Source of the DNA: Pictodentalium vernedei
Lineage: Eukaryota; Mollusca; Scaphopoda; Dentaliida; Dentaliidae
NCBI GenBank assembly: GCA_031216915.1
Contig: CM062289.1
Coordinates: 57,850,577 to 57,914,576 of the forward strand
Length of the DNA: 64,000 bases
Reading direction: 5' to 3'
Below, one piece after another: positions 43,661 through 55,894 of this stretch; position 1 is the stretch's first letter; the number at the start of each line of letters is the position of its first letter. A model generated the notes under the pieces. It was not told the DNA's origin and ran no database searches. It was given only the letters and a program-made list of their open reading frames with translations. Position numbers and translations under genes: made by a program.

Positions 43661-43791
43661 TTGTTCAGGTGAGTAGCTATGAAGTCGTTCTCTTGTTCAG
43701 TTCGTATACTAACAAGATTGCCACCTTCCTCTCGTAGGCAATAGTTACGAGCTCGCAGCCATGTTAATCGATACTTTCCATTTGTGAAAGC
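43661..43791 (-). CDS. C-type lectin gene, exon 2: N-terminal half of first CTLD
   Basis: Acceptor TGTATTTTGCAG (AG at 43793-43792), donor GTAATATATG at 43660. The 131-bp exon reads AFTNGKYRLTWLRARNYC, LREEGGNLVSI and RTEQENDFIATHLN. W-x-x-A-R-x-Y-C and G-G-x-L-V-S-I are the first helix and strand of the CTLD fold. It enters in phase 0, matching the donor at 61295, and leaves with AA, which with the first base of the 25965 exon makes Lys. Confidence 0.93.
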
Positions 43792-43916
43792 CTGCAAAAT
43801 ACATCCAAAGAGAAACCGACATTGAGTAAACAAGCGTAAAATTTCACAGCTTGCAAAAATTCGGTGTGAGTGAATGAAGACGAAAATATCAGTCATCTTT
43901 TTGCCACAATATTATA

Positions 43917-44346
43917 CAGTAGAATCCTCGTAATTGAATATCCATTTTGCCAGTGAAAATTATTCAATTAACAGGAGTATACAATTAACAGGGATTTGGT
44001 CAGTTTCCTGTGTTCTGGAAGTAAACTGAGTATTTATTCTATTATATCTTGTTTGACAGAGCTCATAGAGCTCTGTCAAACAAGATATAATAGAATAAAT
44101 ACCTGTATTGGATGTAGTGAGGCCAAAAAGGTTGATAAATAAGGGGAATTTGGTGCGTGTCACAGTAATTGTTTCGACATATTACAAAAAATTATATACA
44201 ATTAACAGGAGTTTACTCTACAACCCATATGCAATTAACAGATCAAATTTGTACTGAAGGTATGGTAAATGGTTTTGTGTTTGAAAATTATATTCAATTA
44301 ACAGGGATATTCAATTAAGAGATATCCAATTAAGTGGGCTCCACTG
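43917..44346. mobile_element. pogo/Tigger-like MITE with perfect central palindrome
   Basis: Left CAGTAGAATCCTCGTAATTG, right reversed CAGTGGAGCCCACTTAATTG, TA at 43915-43916 and 44347-44348. ATTCAATTAACAGG-type repeats occur on both sides. The centre (about 44030-44102) is an essentially perfect palindrome through ATATCTTGTTTGACAGAGCTC. Confidence 0.88.
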
Positions 44347-44439
44347 TACTCTGTGTAGACTTGTTATATTCCTGAAATCCTCATCGACCAGTTTATGACC
44401 AGACACGAAAGTTCGTTGAAACTGCTATTTGTTCTCTTG

Positions 44440-44765
44440 GGAGCACGGTGGCTCAGTAGAGATGCAGGCTGCAAGCTGAGAGGTCCTCAGTTCGAATCCC
44501 ACCTGCGGCAAACGCGTTGTGTCCTTAGGCAAGGCAGTTAATCCCAACTGCGCTCGCGGGGGCGCGGTGGCGTTGTGTACTAAGGCTATTGCACATCAAT
44601 GATGTTCACCCTGCTTTGGCGTAATTAGTACGTTGGGGAGACTGACAGTTTCTTGCCATTGCTCGGTGGTTCTCTCCGGACACTCCGGCTTCCGCCGCTC
44701 GTGAAACTGTCCGACTCGAGGAGACCCTGGCTGTTGAAAGTGTCGTTAAACCCCAATAAATAAAT
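44440..44765 (+). mobile_element. tRNA-derived SINE, complete copy
   Basis: A-box TGGCTCAGTAGA and B-box-like AGTTCGAATCC in the head, then CACCTGCGGCAAACGCGTTG, the body GGCGTTGTGTACTAAGGC, TTGCTCGGTGGTTCTCTCCG, and the tail GTGTCGTTAAACCCCAATAA (ATAA)n. TGTTCTCT before and TGTTATCT after may be a decayed target duplication. It may belong to the MetaSINE type known from molluscs; that is inference. Confidence 0.92.
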
Positions 44766-44965
44766 GTGTTATCTAATTCACATATATTTATTTTGCTAGA
44801 TGCTTTTACTTTAGTGCAGGCTTTGGGAAGTCTGAAGAATAGGGGACTCTGCAGTTTATTTTTTAAAATATCTTGTCCCTTCAGTATTTCTGTTTTTATT
44901 TTCTTTCCATTTCATGTTCCACCAATTGATGACTGCTTTGGGACTAACAATATCATATAATTTAC

Positions 44966-46290
44966 AAGTTATTAGCTCACCGAAGGGAGCTAAACTTATC
45001 AATTGCCGTCCGTCGTCTGTCCGGCGTCGTGAACATTCTTCAAACATCCTCTGAAACTAGGTCGAAACTTGGTATGGATGTTCATTACCATATGTCAATT
45101 CAAGCTTGTTCAAATGAAATGGACATGCCCACTTGGGGCTCCATAGGGGGCATAACTCCGATAGCACCCTATGTATATTGGAGAAATTACTAAAAAATCT
45201 TCTCCAGCACAAGTGGGCAGAATCATTTGATATTTGGTATACAGCATTATGGGGTGGATCTGATTCAAGTTTGTTCAAATCGGCCCCCTGGGTTCATATT
45301 TGGGCCCAGTATAGGAGCCCGAATTTGAACTTAGTGCATTTCAGGCAAATTTCTTTTAAAATCTTCTTCTCAAGATTGAGCAGGCGGAATCTTTTGATAT
45401 TGGGTATGCAGCATGCTTAGGAGGGTGAGATTCAAGTTTGTTCAAGCCAAGTCCCTGGGTTCATATTTGGGCTCACTGTGGGAGCTCGAATTATAACTTA
45501 GTTCAAAATGAGGAATTTTCTTTAAAAATCTTCTTCTTCAGATCCAGCAGTCTGATATGTTTTGATATTTGGTATGCAGCATCATTAGGGTGTGTGTGGG
45601 GGAGGGGGGTGGGGGTGGGGGTGGGATTCAAGTTTGTTCAAGCCATGTCCCAAGGTCCATATTTGGGAGCTCGAATTGTAACTTAGTTGAAAATGAGGAA
45701 ATTTCTTTAAAAATCTTCTTCTTCAGATCCAGCAGTCGGAATGTTTTGATATTTGGTGTGCAGCATCCTTAGGGGGATGAGATTCAAGTTTGTTAAATCC
45801 AAGTCCCTGGGTTCATATTTGGGCTCCCTGTGGGAGCCCGATTTATCACTTAGTTCAATGGGGGAATTTTTCTTTAAAAATCTTCCGATTCAGAAGTCGG
45901 AATATTTTGATATTTGGCATGCAGCATCCTTAGAGGGGTGAGATTCAAGTTTGTTCAAGCCAAGTCTCTGGGTTCATATTTGGACTCACTGTGGAAGCCC
46001 GATTGATAACTTAGTTCAAAATGAGGAATTTTCTTTAAAAATCTTCTTCAGATCCAGCAGTCAGAATGCTTTTGATATTTGGTATGCAGCATCCTTAGGG
46101 GGGTAAGATTCAAGTTTGTTCGAGCCATGTCTCTAGGTCCATATTTGGGCTTACTTGTTCCATAAAATTTGCCTCTCATCACTTCATTCCTTTGTAGTGT
46201 TGATGAACCATGTCTAACTGAATGTGACCCCAAATACTTCTTTGAACCACTTTGGCAGGTGAGCTAATAAGGCCTCTTGGGGCCTCTTGT
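44966..46290. mobile_element. Tandem-repeat transposable element with inverted GAGCTAATAA ends
   Basis: The left edge TTATTAGCTCACCGAAGGGA is followed by GCCGTCCGTCGTCTGTCCGG; the right edge is GCAGGTGAGCTAATAAGG then GGGGCCTCTTG. Between them about seven units of roughly 160 bp repeat GATTCAAGTTTGTTCAAG, GGTTCATATTTGGGCT and TTGATATTTGG(T/C)ATGCAGC. Elements with conserved flanks around about 160-bp repeats (pearl-like, Helitron-related) are known in bivalves; assignment is inference. Confidence 0.82.
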
Positions 46291-46639
46291 TTTATTTTTT
46301 TTTCGCTCTGTCAGTTTAATATACTGAGAGACAGAATCAACATGTTCAAGTGGACTAAATGGGAGACATCCCTAATGGTTCTGGATCATTACATTAAGGT
46401 TAGGGTTGGCAGTGATCTGTTAATCCTTACTCTTCCTTTTCTGACCCTAATGATTTCTCCAAAGGTTTACCACTTTTTTTCTTGACGCAGGTGACACTCT
46501 ATAATGCAAGCGGAACACTGACAGAAGAAAAGTGTGTGTTATCGTCCGTCATATAATTTGTTTTGTTTGTTTTTGTTGTAAGCTTATTTGTTTTACAAGG
46601 ATTGGGGTGTAGCAAGTTTATTAACGCTAGTAGTATGTC

Positions 46640-46960
46640 ATGTGCCCGGACACCCCTAGATTGCAGGATCTCATGCAGGATCTCATGTGACGTCATAGTC
46701 ACGTTACCCATTGGCGCAATGTTGTGTTGTCATGATAACACGTGTGAGCGGCCATGTGGTGACGTTCTCCCCATAGTGATACGTGGTGTTAGTGCACATG
46801 CACAGCGCGTGCTGTTAGGGTGATACGTGTTTCCGTCGTCTATTTTGTATACTGGAGGCCGCCATCTTGGTTTCCAAGGTAGCACGTGGTTGCTATGCTA
46901 CCCAAAGGCTTCTTATAGGATAGGGGTATGTTCGGGGGGTATGTTCGATTGAACAGGAGT
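46640..46960 (+). repeat. Dispersed repeat R2, copy 1
   Basis: CGTGTGAGCGGCCATGTGGT, GTGATACGTGGTGTTAGTGC and ACTGGAGGCCGCCATCTTGG align with 55895-56180. Both continue to an AACAACCCGACAA phrase. Confidence 0.88.
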
Positions 46961-47344
46961 AATTTCCCGTTTAGCAGAATTACCACAAACAACCCGACAA
47001 GTTGTACTATTTCGAATTCTTTGAGAATCCTCTGCTTCTATCCCTCTATGCAATAGTTTTCGTCTACCTGACCATGTTCCTTTGTCCTGGAGTATACTCC
47101 AGCAGAGTAGAAGAGCCTATTAACTGGAACAGCTTTGCTTATTATTACTATATTTAGCTGTTCTGATCTGTTCTTGTTAGTTCTGATCCTATTCCGAGTA
47201 CTCTTGTTGTTTCATTTAGTTAGATCACCCAATCATTTCACTTTACTAGCGCTAACTACCAATCAGATTGCTTGATTTCCCACAATCTGCATGCAGACTT
47301 ATCCCCCTTCTGTATAACAAAAGCCTATATCATTCCCAAAGCCA

Positions 47345-47990
47345 ATAAGCTGTCGAGTAGTTACTGAAAAGTCATTGCTCGAACGACTCGAAGCCCATCG
47401 AGCAAATGAGTTTTAGAGCAATTGCTTGATCGAGTGACTCGCACATATTGCTCGAACGACTCCAAGCCCATCGAGCAAATGAGCTATCGAGCAATTGCTC
47501 GTTCGAGTGACTCGCACATACGACTCTTAGCTTCATTCCAGAAAAAGGGGTGCCGAATGCCATGTTTTCAAAAAAGGGATTCCACAAATGGGATTCCAAA
47601 AAAAGGATTCCATAAGTGGGATTCTGACTTACGTCTAGTGACTCGCACATACTACTCGAACGACTCGAAGCCCATTGAGCAAATGAGCTATCGAGCAATT
47701 GCTCGTTCGAGTGACTCGCACATACGACTCTTAGCCTCATTGCAGAAAAAGGGGTGCCGAAGGCCATATGTTTTCAAAAAAGGGATTCCACAAATGGGAT
47801 TCCAAAAAAGGGATTCCATAAGTGGGGTTCCGTCTTACGTCGAGTGACTCGCACATACTGCTCGAACGACTCGAAGCCCATCGAGCAAATGAGCTATCGA
47901 GCAATTGCTCGTTCGAGTGAATCGCACATACGACTCATGGCCTCATTTCAGAAAAAAGGGTGGCGAAGGACATGTTTTCAAAATGAAAGT
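47345..47990. repeat. Tandem array of about 205-bp units rich in TCGAGCAA
   Basis: GCTCGAACGACTCGAAGCCC starts units near 47371, 47451, 47655 and 47861. Each full unit carries CATCGAGCAAATGAGC, TTGCTCGTTCGAGTGACTCG and AAAGGGATTCCACAAATGGG. Single fragments lie at 54785-54850, 62480-62545 and, inverted, at the right window edge. Confidence 0.93.
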
Positions 47991-48230
47991 GTCAATGACA
48001 CTGTAGCTTAACTTGTGTGTTGTGTTTGATGAAAAGGATAATGTTCAATGTTTATGAAAGGATTATGAAATAAGACAAGAATTGTGATAATTGGGAGTAT
48101 GTTCATTTCTGTTCCCTGTGTTCTATGTTTATGATAAAAATAATATGAGGTGTACACTGTACTAAAGAGCTGAGGGATGGGTTAATATGACCTCACAGTT
48201 AATGTATGTGGCCCTCACAGTTAACGTATC

Positions 48231-48403
48231 TCAACGAAAGTTACAAAGTTACAGTGAAATTATTCCAAAATGAGTCATTCTACCAAGTTACAATGAAATC
48301 CCCTCATAAATATGACCTGTAGAATGTGCTAACGGTTTTCGGGCTTCGGGCACCTTTAGCCGTTACAGTAGCCCAATCATGTCTAAAAGGGGACGTTCTC
48401 ATC
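48231..48403. repeat. Satellite S1, left part (interrupted by LINE)
   Basis: It reads ACCAAGTTACAATGAAATCC, CATAAATATGACCTGTAG, GGTTTTCGGGCTTCGGGCAC and ends AAAGGGGACGTTCTCATC exactly where the LINE begins. Confidence 0.93.
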
Positions 48404-51400
48404 AGATTCAGATTCTTTATTTACGGTATACATATAAAAAAAACGTTTTACAGATAAATGTTTTACAGACAATGTATTCCGCATACCGTGGGAAGTGACA
48501 TAGCCAGATTGGCTGTCTACCTGACACTCCCTAGAAAAATAAAAATCGCAACAGACTGTGATGAAGTGATCGGACTTGACGTAATTAGTCTAATTCCTAA
48601 TGAGGGATGGGTGTTCATATTCTTTTGCCAATAATTTGTTCTCGTATAAAAAATAAGTTAGGGGGAAATAATTATAGATTCCAGCGGACGACTGGTACCT
48701 CAATATTGCTAATATCCCGAAACAACCTGCTTAATATATTGTTAACACAGTTCAGGGTTGCAAACAGTAACAACAGATCCCGTCATAAACTATCGTATAA
48801 ATCTTGGAATAATACAAGTCTGTTAATGGGAGGTCCACATCGGCTGACACACGATGGGGCGCAAATAGCGGTGAATCAGCCCGTTTCAGTTTAAACTGGA
48901 ACGGCTCCCCCCGCGGTACCTCACGGTGTGACAGTCGGCATGGCTCGTAAATTATTTGTGCATATTCACGGAACAAATCGAAGGATTTGCAGGTTGTACA
49001 GGACGAGGATACAAGAATGGGACACAGAGCATAACTTGTGTGTATAAGTTCTTTTTGGTAAGTTCTTCTCGGTAATTTAATGAAAATACTGATTTTTATT
49101 ATGTACATTCTGGGCAATAAGGGTTATTACACCGGATATAATTGGAGTAGGAAGAAATAAAATCGGAGGTTAATTTGCGTCTAAAGGCGGATCTATTGTT
49201 AATATTTCGAACAGTGACGTCTAGAGCATTCCATAATTTCGGGAACGTGTATAATGGAAGTTTATCTAAGGTACGGTTTCGTGTTTTTTCTATGTTCAGA
49301 AGTCCAGACTGTCTGGTTGTTCTACCTGACGAATTGTCATTTACGTTGAACATATCATTAAAGGAAGAAGGTAAATGGCCTTTATGCCAGTCAAACATGA
49401 ACAGCAATGCATGTAGTTTAAACAAATCGTCAACTTTGAGGATTTCATCCTTCTTGAACAGAGGGTCAGTATGAGAGTTGTATTTTTTGTTATTGATAAT
49501 TCGTAATGATCGCTTCTGCATAATAGCTAATTTATTAATTGCTTTCGAGCTCCCCCATGTTACGATTCCATATATTAAATGGCTGTGAACCAGGGCGAAA
49601 TACAATGTCTTCAGGACTCGATGGGGGAGGATATTTTTTACTTTGTTGAGACTATAGTTTGCTCGCGCTATTTTCGAGCTTATTCGGGATATGTGGGCTT
49701 TGTAGGATAAATGTTCATCGAGGCTTATTCCCCAAAACTTTATGGATTTTTCTGGTTCGTTGTCTCCGACCTTCTTAATAACTTGGTTATTTATTTTTAC
49801 CTCATGACGGGAATCAGTATTCCTTCCTTTTGTTGGATTAAGTATAATGTATGAGGTTTTTTTAGCATTCAGCATCAACTCGTTCACAGAGCACCATTCG
49901 AATAATTTTTGAAGTTCTTCGTTAAAATAAGGTGTTATTGAACTACTGTTGAGACCAGAGCAGTGTACTGTAGTGTCATCAGCGACCGACAAGAGATTAA
50001 GCGAAGTTGAGTTACTTATATCATTTATATACAGAAGAAATAAAACGGGGCCCAAGATCGAGCCCTGTGGGACACCACAGCTTTGCCTGGCAAAGTCAGA
50101 TTTTTGTTCGTCATATAGAACATATTGGAATCTATCGGACAAGTAGCTTCTAAACCAGTTGTTGGCTAGTCCTCTGATGCCGTAGTATTCGAGTTTGCCC
50201 AATAGTATTTTATGATTTATCGTGTCGAATGCTTTAGACAGGTCCAAGAATAGTGCCAGTGTACTATTCTTTTCCCGTTTATTGTTTTCCATAGCAGTGC
50301 TTTTGAGGAGTTGGAGGACTGGGTGAATCGTGCTATGACGTTTTTGAAATCCGTATTGATAAGGATATAAGATATTAAACCTCTCGAGATAAATTCTAAG
50401 TCTTTTGTCCATGAGCTTTTCCATTACTTTTCAAAAAGCTGGAAGGATACTAATGGGTCTGTAGTTTGTAAAGCTGTGCTCGTCGCCTGATTTGAAAATG
50501 GGTACCACCTTTGCGATTTTCATTCTATCTGGTACTTTGCCCTCGGTAAAGGAATTATTGATTATGTGGGTAATGGGGACCAATATCTCATTTATCGTTT
50601 GTTTAAGAAGACTGGTTGTGATACTATCGCAATCTTTCGACGATTTTACTTTCATTCTGTTTACAATTTGACTAACTTCTACAGGATTTGTGGGTAGAAG
50701 ATAAAAGTTGTTGGAAACAATACCATGCATGTAGTTTAAATACGATTTATCCGGTTTCTGGATCTGGTCGGATATGGTTCTACCAACGTTGACGAAAAAA
50801 TTATTGAATTCTCTTGCAATGTCCTGGGCTTCGATTATTTCTGTACCCCCATGGACAAAGAAAGTGGGTTGTCTGCTTTCATGCTTTCCTTTATTGATAG
50901 CTTCGTTTAAGATCTGCCATGTTCTTCGCATATTGTTCCTATTTTCATTCAAGATATCTCTATAATAAACTGATTTACATTGTTTCTTAACTTTATTAAA
51001 AATTTTACAGTAGTTTTTGTAATTTCGTAAATTATGTTCATTAGGGTTTTTAAGTTTTCTTGTATAGAATTTTTCTTTATTAACTGAGGATATGACAAGT
51101 CCCTTTGTCATCCAAGGTTGTTTTTTAATAAATTTATTGTTCTGGCGGACACGCTTCAAAGGGAATGCCTTATCGTAAGCTTCCATATAGATGTTTAAAA
51201 ATGTTTCATGTGATTCATTGGGCCAGTTTGAAAGCAAGACAGGGTAAAAATTACTTTCTGAGAGTAATTCTTTAAATTCAGACATTTTTTCCGCGTTTAT
51301 GATTCGTTTTATAGTAAACCGTGGTGTATCATTTGCTTTGGTAGATTCTTCAATGTAAAAAACACCAAAGTGATCTGATACATCTGTTATAATTATACCC

Positions 51401-52419
51401 GGTATTGTTGTTTGTGAAACATTGTTTGAAAATATGTGGTCTATCAGAGTAGCTGAATGATTAGTTATTCTCGTTGGTTTGGTTATATGAGGTAAGAATC
51501 CTTGGCTAAACATGAGATCGACAAATTCTTCTGTCTTGGAATGTATATTTGCTTTTAAAAGGTCCAGGTGGAGATCCCCCATGATATAAACTTTCTTGTT
51601 TTCGGCATTCAGAACATCCATTATTTCACCTAATTTTAATATGAGGAGGTTTATATCGGTTTTCGGTGGAGTGTTTGGTCTATATATGACGCCAATTATT
51701 TTAGAGTTGTGTTTATCTTCAACTTCTATGAATAGAGATTCGAAAACGTGGGGGATGAAAATTGTATTATCACTTCGAACTTTATAGGATATCCCCTCTT
51801 TTATATATAGCCCAACTCCCCCTCGGCCATCATCATTTTCGGGTCTCATACATTTGATAATTGGAGCATAACCCTCCAGAGTAAACGAGTTTTGTGGGGG
51901 AATTTGAAATATTTCTGTGAGTCCAATTATGTCAAAAAAATTATTATTTGTTTGTAAATTATAGAGCAGGTTCTGGAAGGAATCCCAGTGAGCCTTTAAG
52001 CTTTGACAGTTAAGATGGAACAAAGAAAATTCTGAGTTTATTTTACTAGTCATAGACTGAAAATCTTTAGGTGTAAAGTATTTACACTCATTTGAGTGGG
52101 GTTTAAACGGAGATTCGTCATTTTCTGGGGAGGAACATACTTTCTCATTATAGAGCTGTATAAAGTCATACTCTGGTTCCATTTGCACCTCGTCTAGTGC
52201 AACATTACCCGCCATAGGTCATTATCGTACCACCCGCTCTTCCGCAGGAAAAGTATAATAATATTTCCCTAAATAATAAGTGGTAAATAAACTGTTCATG
52301 AGGGACTATCGATACTTCAGTATCACTTTTAGTCACAGTCTGTTGCAACATGAATCCATGATTTGAGGTCAGATTGGGAACACAATAACTCTGTACATAT
52401 ATCAAAACTGTTAAAAATA
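48404..52419 (-). mobile_element. Non-LTR retrotransposon (jockey/CR1-like LINE), about 4 kb
   Basis: The insertion is in minus orientation inside satellite S1. The 3' end (at 48404) is AATAAAGAATCTGAATCTG, a short degenerate tail instead of poly(A). The 3' untranslated region is about 695 bp, the 5' leader about 200 bp. The satellite reads on across the element without lost or duplicated bases (CTCATC + TAGACATT). I see no ORF1, so the copy is 5'-truncated or of a single-ORF type. Confidence 0.92.
49099..52215 (-). pseudogene. LINE endonuclease-reverse transcriptase, one in-frame stop
   Basis: From ATG at 52215: an apurinic-type endonuclease (residues about 65-290: HLNCQSL, DIIGLTEIF, GRGGVGLYI, YIMGDLHLDLL, ATLIDHIFS, TDVSDHFGVF), then reverse transcriptase (VPIFKSGD, NYRPISILP, then [46 protein letters not shown]) and a C-terminal region ending [14 protein letters not shown] at 50431-50433 splits the frame right after the RPISILPAF block; reading is in frame again two codons later, so the break is one base change, not an indel. 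The endonuclease has GDLH where the family has GD-x-N, and the polymerase box is VADD instead of F/YADD; both are at active-site positions. Confidence 0.93.
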
Positions 52420-54600
52420 TAGACATTACATGAAGTTAACCTACCAAGTTACAATGAAATCCCTTCATAAATATGACCTGTAGACTGTGCTAAAGGTTTT
52501 CGGGCTCGGGCAGCCATCATGGTTGAATGATCGCAACCCAAGAGGACAATCTCATCTGGGCATCATCTGGAGTGATCCAGACATTACATGAAGTTAACCT
52601 ACCAAGTTACAATGAAATCCCTTCATAAATATGACCTGTAGACTGTGCTCAAGGTTTTCGGGCTTCGGGCACCTGTAGCCATCACAGTTGACCAATCACG
52701 ACCAAAAGGGGATGTCATCATCTAGGCATTATATGGAGTCGACCTAACAGGTTACAATGAAATCCTTCTATAAATATAACCTTTTGCCTATGCTAAAGGT
52801 TTTTAGGCTCGCGCACCCATCAAGGCTGAATGATCACGGCCAAAATGGGACGTTCTCATCTAGACATTATTTGGAGTCATCCTACCAAGTTACAATGAAA
52901 TCCCTTCATAAATATGACCTGTAGACAGTGCAAAAGTTTTTCGGGCTTCGGGCACCTTTAGCCGTCAAAGTTGCCCAATCATGTCCAAAAGGGGACGTTC
53001 TCATCTAGACATTATATGAAGTCAACCTACCACGTTACAATGAAATCCCTTCATAAATATGACCTGTAGACTGTGCTAAAGGTTTTCGGGCTTCGGGCTT
53101 GGGCAGCCATCATGGTTGAATGATCGCAACCAAAGGGAACAATCTCATCTAGGCATCATCTGGAGTGATCCTGCGAAGTTACAATGAAATCCCTTCATAA
53201 ATATGACCTGTAGACTGTGCTCAAGGTTTTCGGGCTTCGGGCTCCTGTAGCCATCACACTTGACCAATCACGACCAAAAGGGGATGTCATCATCTGGGCA
53301 TTATATGGAGTCAACCTTACAGGTTACAATGAAATCCTTCTATAAATATAACCTTTTGCCTATGCTAAAGGTTTTTGGGCTCGGGCACCCATCAAGGCTG
53401 AATGATCATGGCCAAAATGGGACGTTCTCATCTAGACATTATTTGGAGTAATCCTACCATGTTACAATGAAATCCCCTCATAAATATGACCTGTAGACTG
53501 TACTAAAGGTTTTCGGGCTTCGGGCACCTTTAGCCGTCACAGTAGCACAATCATGTGCAAAAGGGGACGTTCTCATCTAGACATTATATGAAGTTAACCT
53601 ACCAAGTTACAATGAAATCACTTCATAAATATGACCTGTAGACTGTACTAAAGGTTTTCGGGCTCGGGCAGCCATCATGGTTGAATGATCGCAACCATAG
53701 GGGACAATCTCATCTGGGCATCATCTGGAGTGATCCTAAGAAGTTACAATGAAATCCCTTCATAAATATGAAATATGACCTGTAGACTGTGCTCAAGGTT
53801 TTCGGGCTTCGGGCACTAATAGCCATCACAACTGACCAATCACGACCAAAAGGGGATGTCATCATCTAGGCATTACATGGAGTCAACCTAACAGGTTACA
53901 CTGAACTCCTTCCATAAATATGACCTTTTGCCTATGCTAAAGGATTTTGGGCTCGGACACCCATCAAGGCTGCATGATCGCGATCAAAATGGGACGTTCT
54001 CATCTAGACATTACTTGGAGTCATCCTACCAAGTTACAATGAAATCCCTTCATAAATATGACCTCTAGACTGTGCTAAAGGTTTTCGGGCTTTGGGCCCC
54101 TGTAGCCGTCACAGTTGCCCAATCACGCCCAAAAGGTGACTTTCTCATCTAGACATTGTATGAAGTCAACCCACCAAGTTACAATGAAATTCCTCAATAA
54201 ATATGACCTGTAGACTGTGGTAAAGGTTTTCGGGTTTTGGGCTCGGGCAGTCGTCACGGTTGGCAGATCATGCCCAAATGGGGAAATTCTCATCTAGACA
54301 TCATAAGGAGTCATCCTACCAAGTTACAATGAAATCCCTCCACATTAAACATGACCTGCAGACTGTGCTAAAAGTTTTTGGATTTCGGGCTTGGGCAGCC
54401 ATCACGGTTGATAGATCATGCCCAAAAGGCGACGTTCTCATCTAGGCATTATACAGAGGTATCCTACCAAGTTACAATGAAATCCCTTCATAAATACGAC
54501 CTGTAGACTGTGCTAATGGTTTTCGGGTTTTGGGCCGGGCAGCCATACCGGTTGCCCGATCGTGACTAAAAGGGGACGTTCTCATCTAGACATGACACCA
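52420..54600. repeat. Satellite S1, right part, with four-monomer higher-order period
   Basis: Monomers of 136-146 bp. Four monomer types follow in fixed order; the (A/G)GGCATTA type starts at 52724, 53296, 53869, the TTATTTGG type at 52862, 53433, 54006, the TATATGAAG type at 53007, 53579, 54151. Every interval is 571-573 bp. The last units before 54600 are more diverged. Confidence 0.95.
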
Positions 54601-54850
54601 AACCTGCATATGAAATTTCGTGACAATCAAACAAGAACTGCGGGGTGTAGCCCGTGCTAAAGGAATATGTGAACAGACGTCACAGACTCACAGACTAACA
54701 GACTCACAGACTAACAGACTCACAGACTCACAGACTAAAAGACTTCCGCACGCGTGATGGCAATAGCTTATCTTGACTTTGTCAAGTTAAGCTAAAAAGG
54801 GATTCCAAAAGTGGGATTTCAACAAGGGATTCCATAAGTGGGATCTAAAT
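54601..54850. repeat. Right end of the satellite complex
   Basis: ATGAAATTTCGTGACAATCA, GTGTAGCCCGTGCTAAAGG, then (ACAGACTCACAGACTA)n at 54682-54742, and at 54787-54850 AAGGGATTCCAAAAGTGGGA, a fragment of the 205-bp unit of 47.3-48.0 kb. The same tail type closes the arrays at 20.9 and 22.1 kb (ACAGACGGACAG). Confidence 0.75.
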
Positions 54851-55002
54851 TTTACAAGGGCATTTGCTGTAAGTTCAATATAACAAAATGAATCAAGTTA
54901 ACTATGCACACTGAATGAGGATCTTAATGAGGGAACGATGTCATATCAGAATCAATGTAGCACTGGTCAGCTGTGCACGTGATAACTGCTCAACCATTTA
55001 CC

Positions 55003-55097
55003 TAACGCACACGATATGAAATAATTTCAAATATTATTTTTGAAATTTATAAAAAAAAAATGCCCACAAAACCATATCATGCCTTCATTGGAACAAG
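55003..55097. repeat. Left half of a split TTAA-type MITE
   Basis: CCATTTACCTAACGCACACG, CAAAACCATATCATG and CATTGGAACAAGCTCGATG. The complementary right half, with GAGCTCGTGCCAATGGGGG and CACATGATATGGTTTTGT, is at 56386-56511, so 1.29 kb seems to have been inserted at the palindrome centre. Confidence 0.6.
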
Positions 55098-55321
55098 CTC
55101 GATGACAGGGGCGGCGGAACTTGGGGTGGGGGTGGGGGGGGCACAGGGGAAACTTACACCTCCACTTTTTCCACAGATGTGTTGCGTGATTACACAATGA
55201 GTTAAATGGCCGGGGGCATGCAAACGTGCAAATATACAGGCGTTCCTGTAATATATTTTTTGCAAATCCCAACAACATTTGGCAAATGAATCCCACCTTC
55301 GGTCGCTTCAGTCCGTTTTTT

Positions 55322-55371
55322 TCACTTCGAGCATCTTCCAACCCGAAGGTAGCCTTCGAGTTGGAAGATGA
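55322..55371. repeat. Short palindrome
   Basis: ATCTTCCAACCCGAAGGT / ACCTTCGAGTTGGAAGAT-like arms with the spacer AGCC. Confidence 0.8.
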
Positions 55372-55894
55372 TTGGAGTAGACGAAATAGACATGACAGTG
55401 ACCACAGCACGGCATGCCCATCTAAACAAGACGCTATAGTGTGTCACGTCACAGTACATTTATCGATATACGATTGTAACTTTTCCTCCTATTGGTCTGA
55501 ACCATGGTTGGTTTGGAAATTTGTGCCCCTCCACTTTTATTGAGCTTCCACCGCCTATGCTCGACGACCTTTTTTGAACTGCTCAGTTTGCAGATTACTT
55601 AGAAGGATGCGGCCTATTCTTTACGTAAAGTGTTAAAGCAATATTCAATAAAATTGTCAGACATGTGTAGATACCCTACATCCAGTGAAATGGCCCCAAA
55701 TTCTGCCATGGTTATGAGGCCATTTATCTCTGGCATCATTACAAATACTTTTATTGATACAACATCATGGGTGGATTCAGAGGAGGGCGCACCCGCCTAT
55801 TTTTGTATTTCTTTTTTGGGGGAATAAAACATCGACACCTACTATTTTTGGTGCCCATGTTTTTTTCGCCGATAATACCATACCCCACGAATAG

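Noticed and set aside
47372..48011. Frames with ARSSDSHIRLLASFQKKG-type repeats on both strands
   Set aside because: Products of the 205-bp tandem unit open on both strands.
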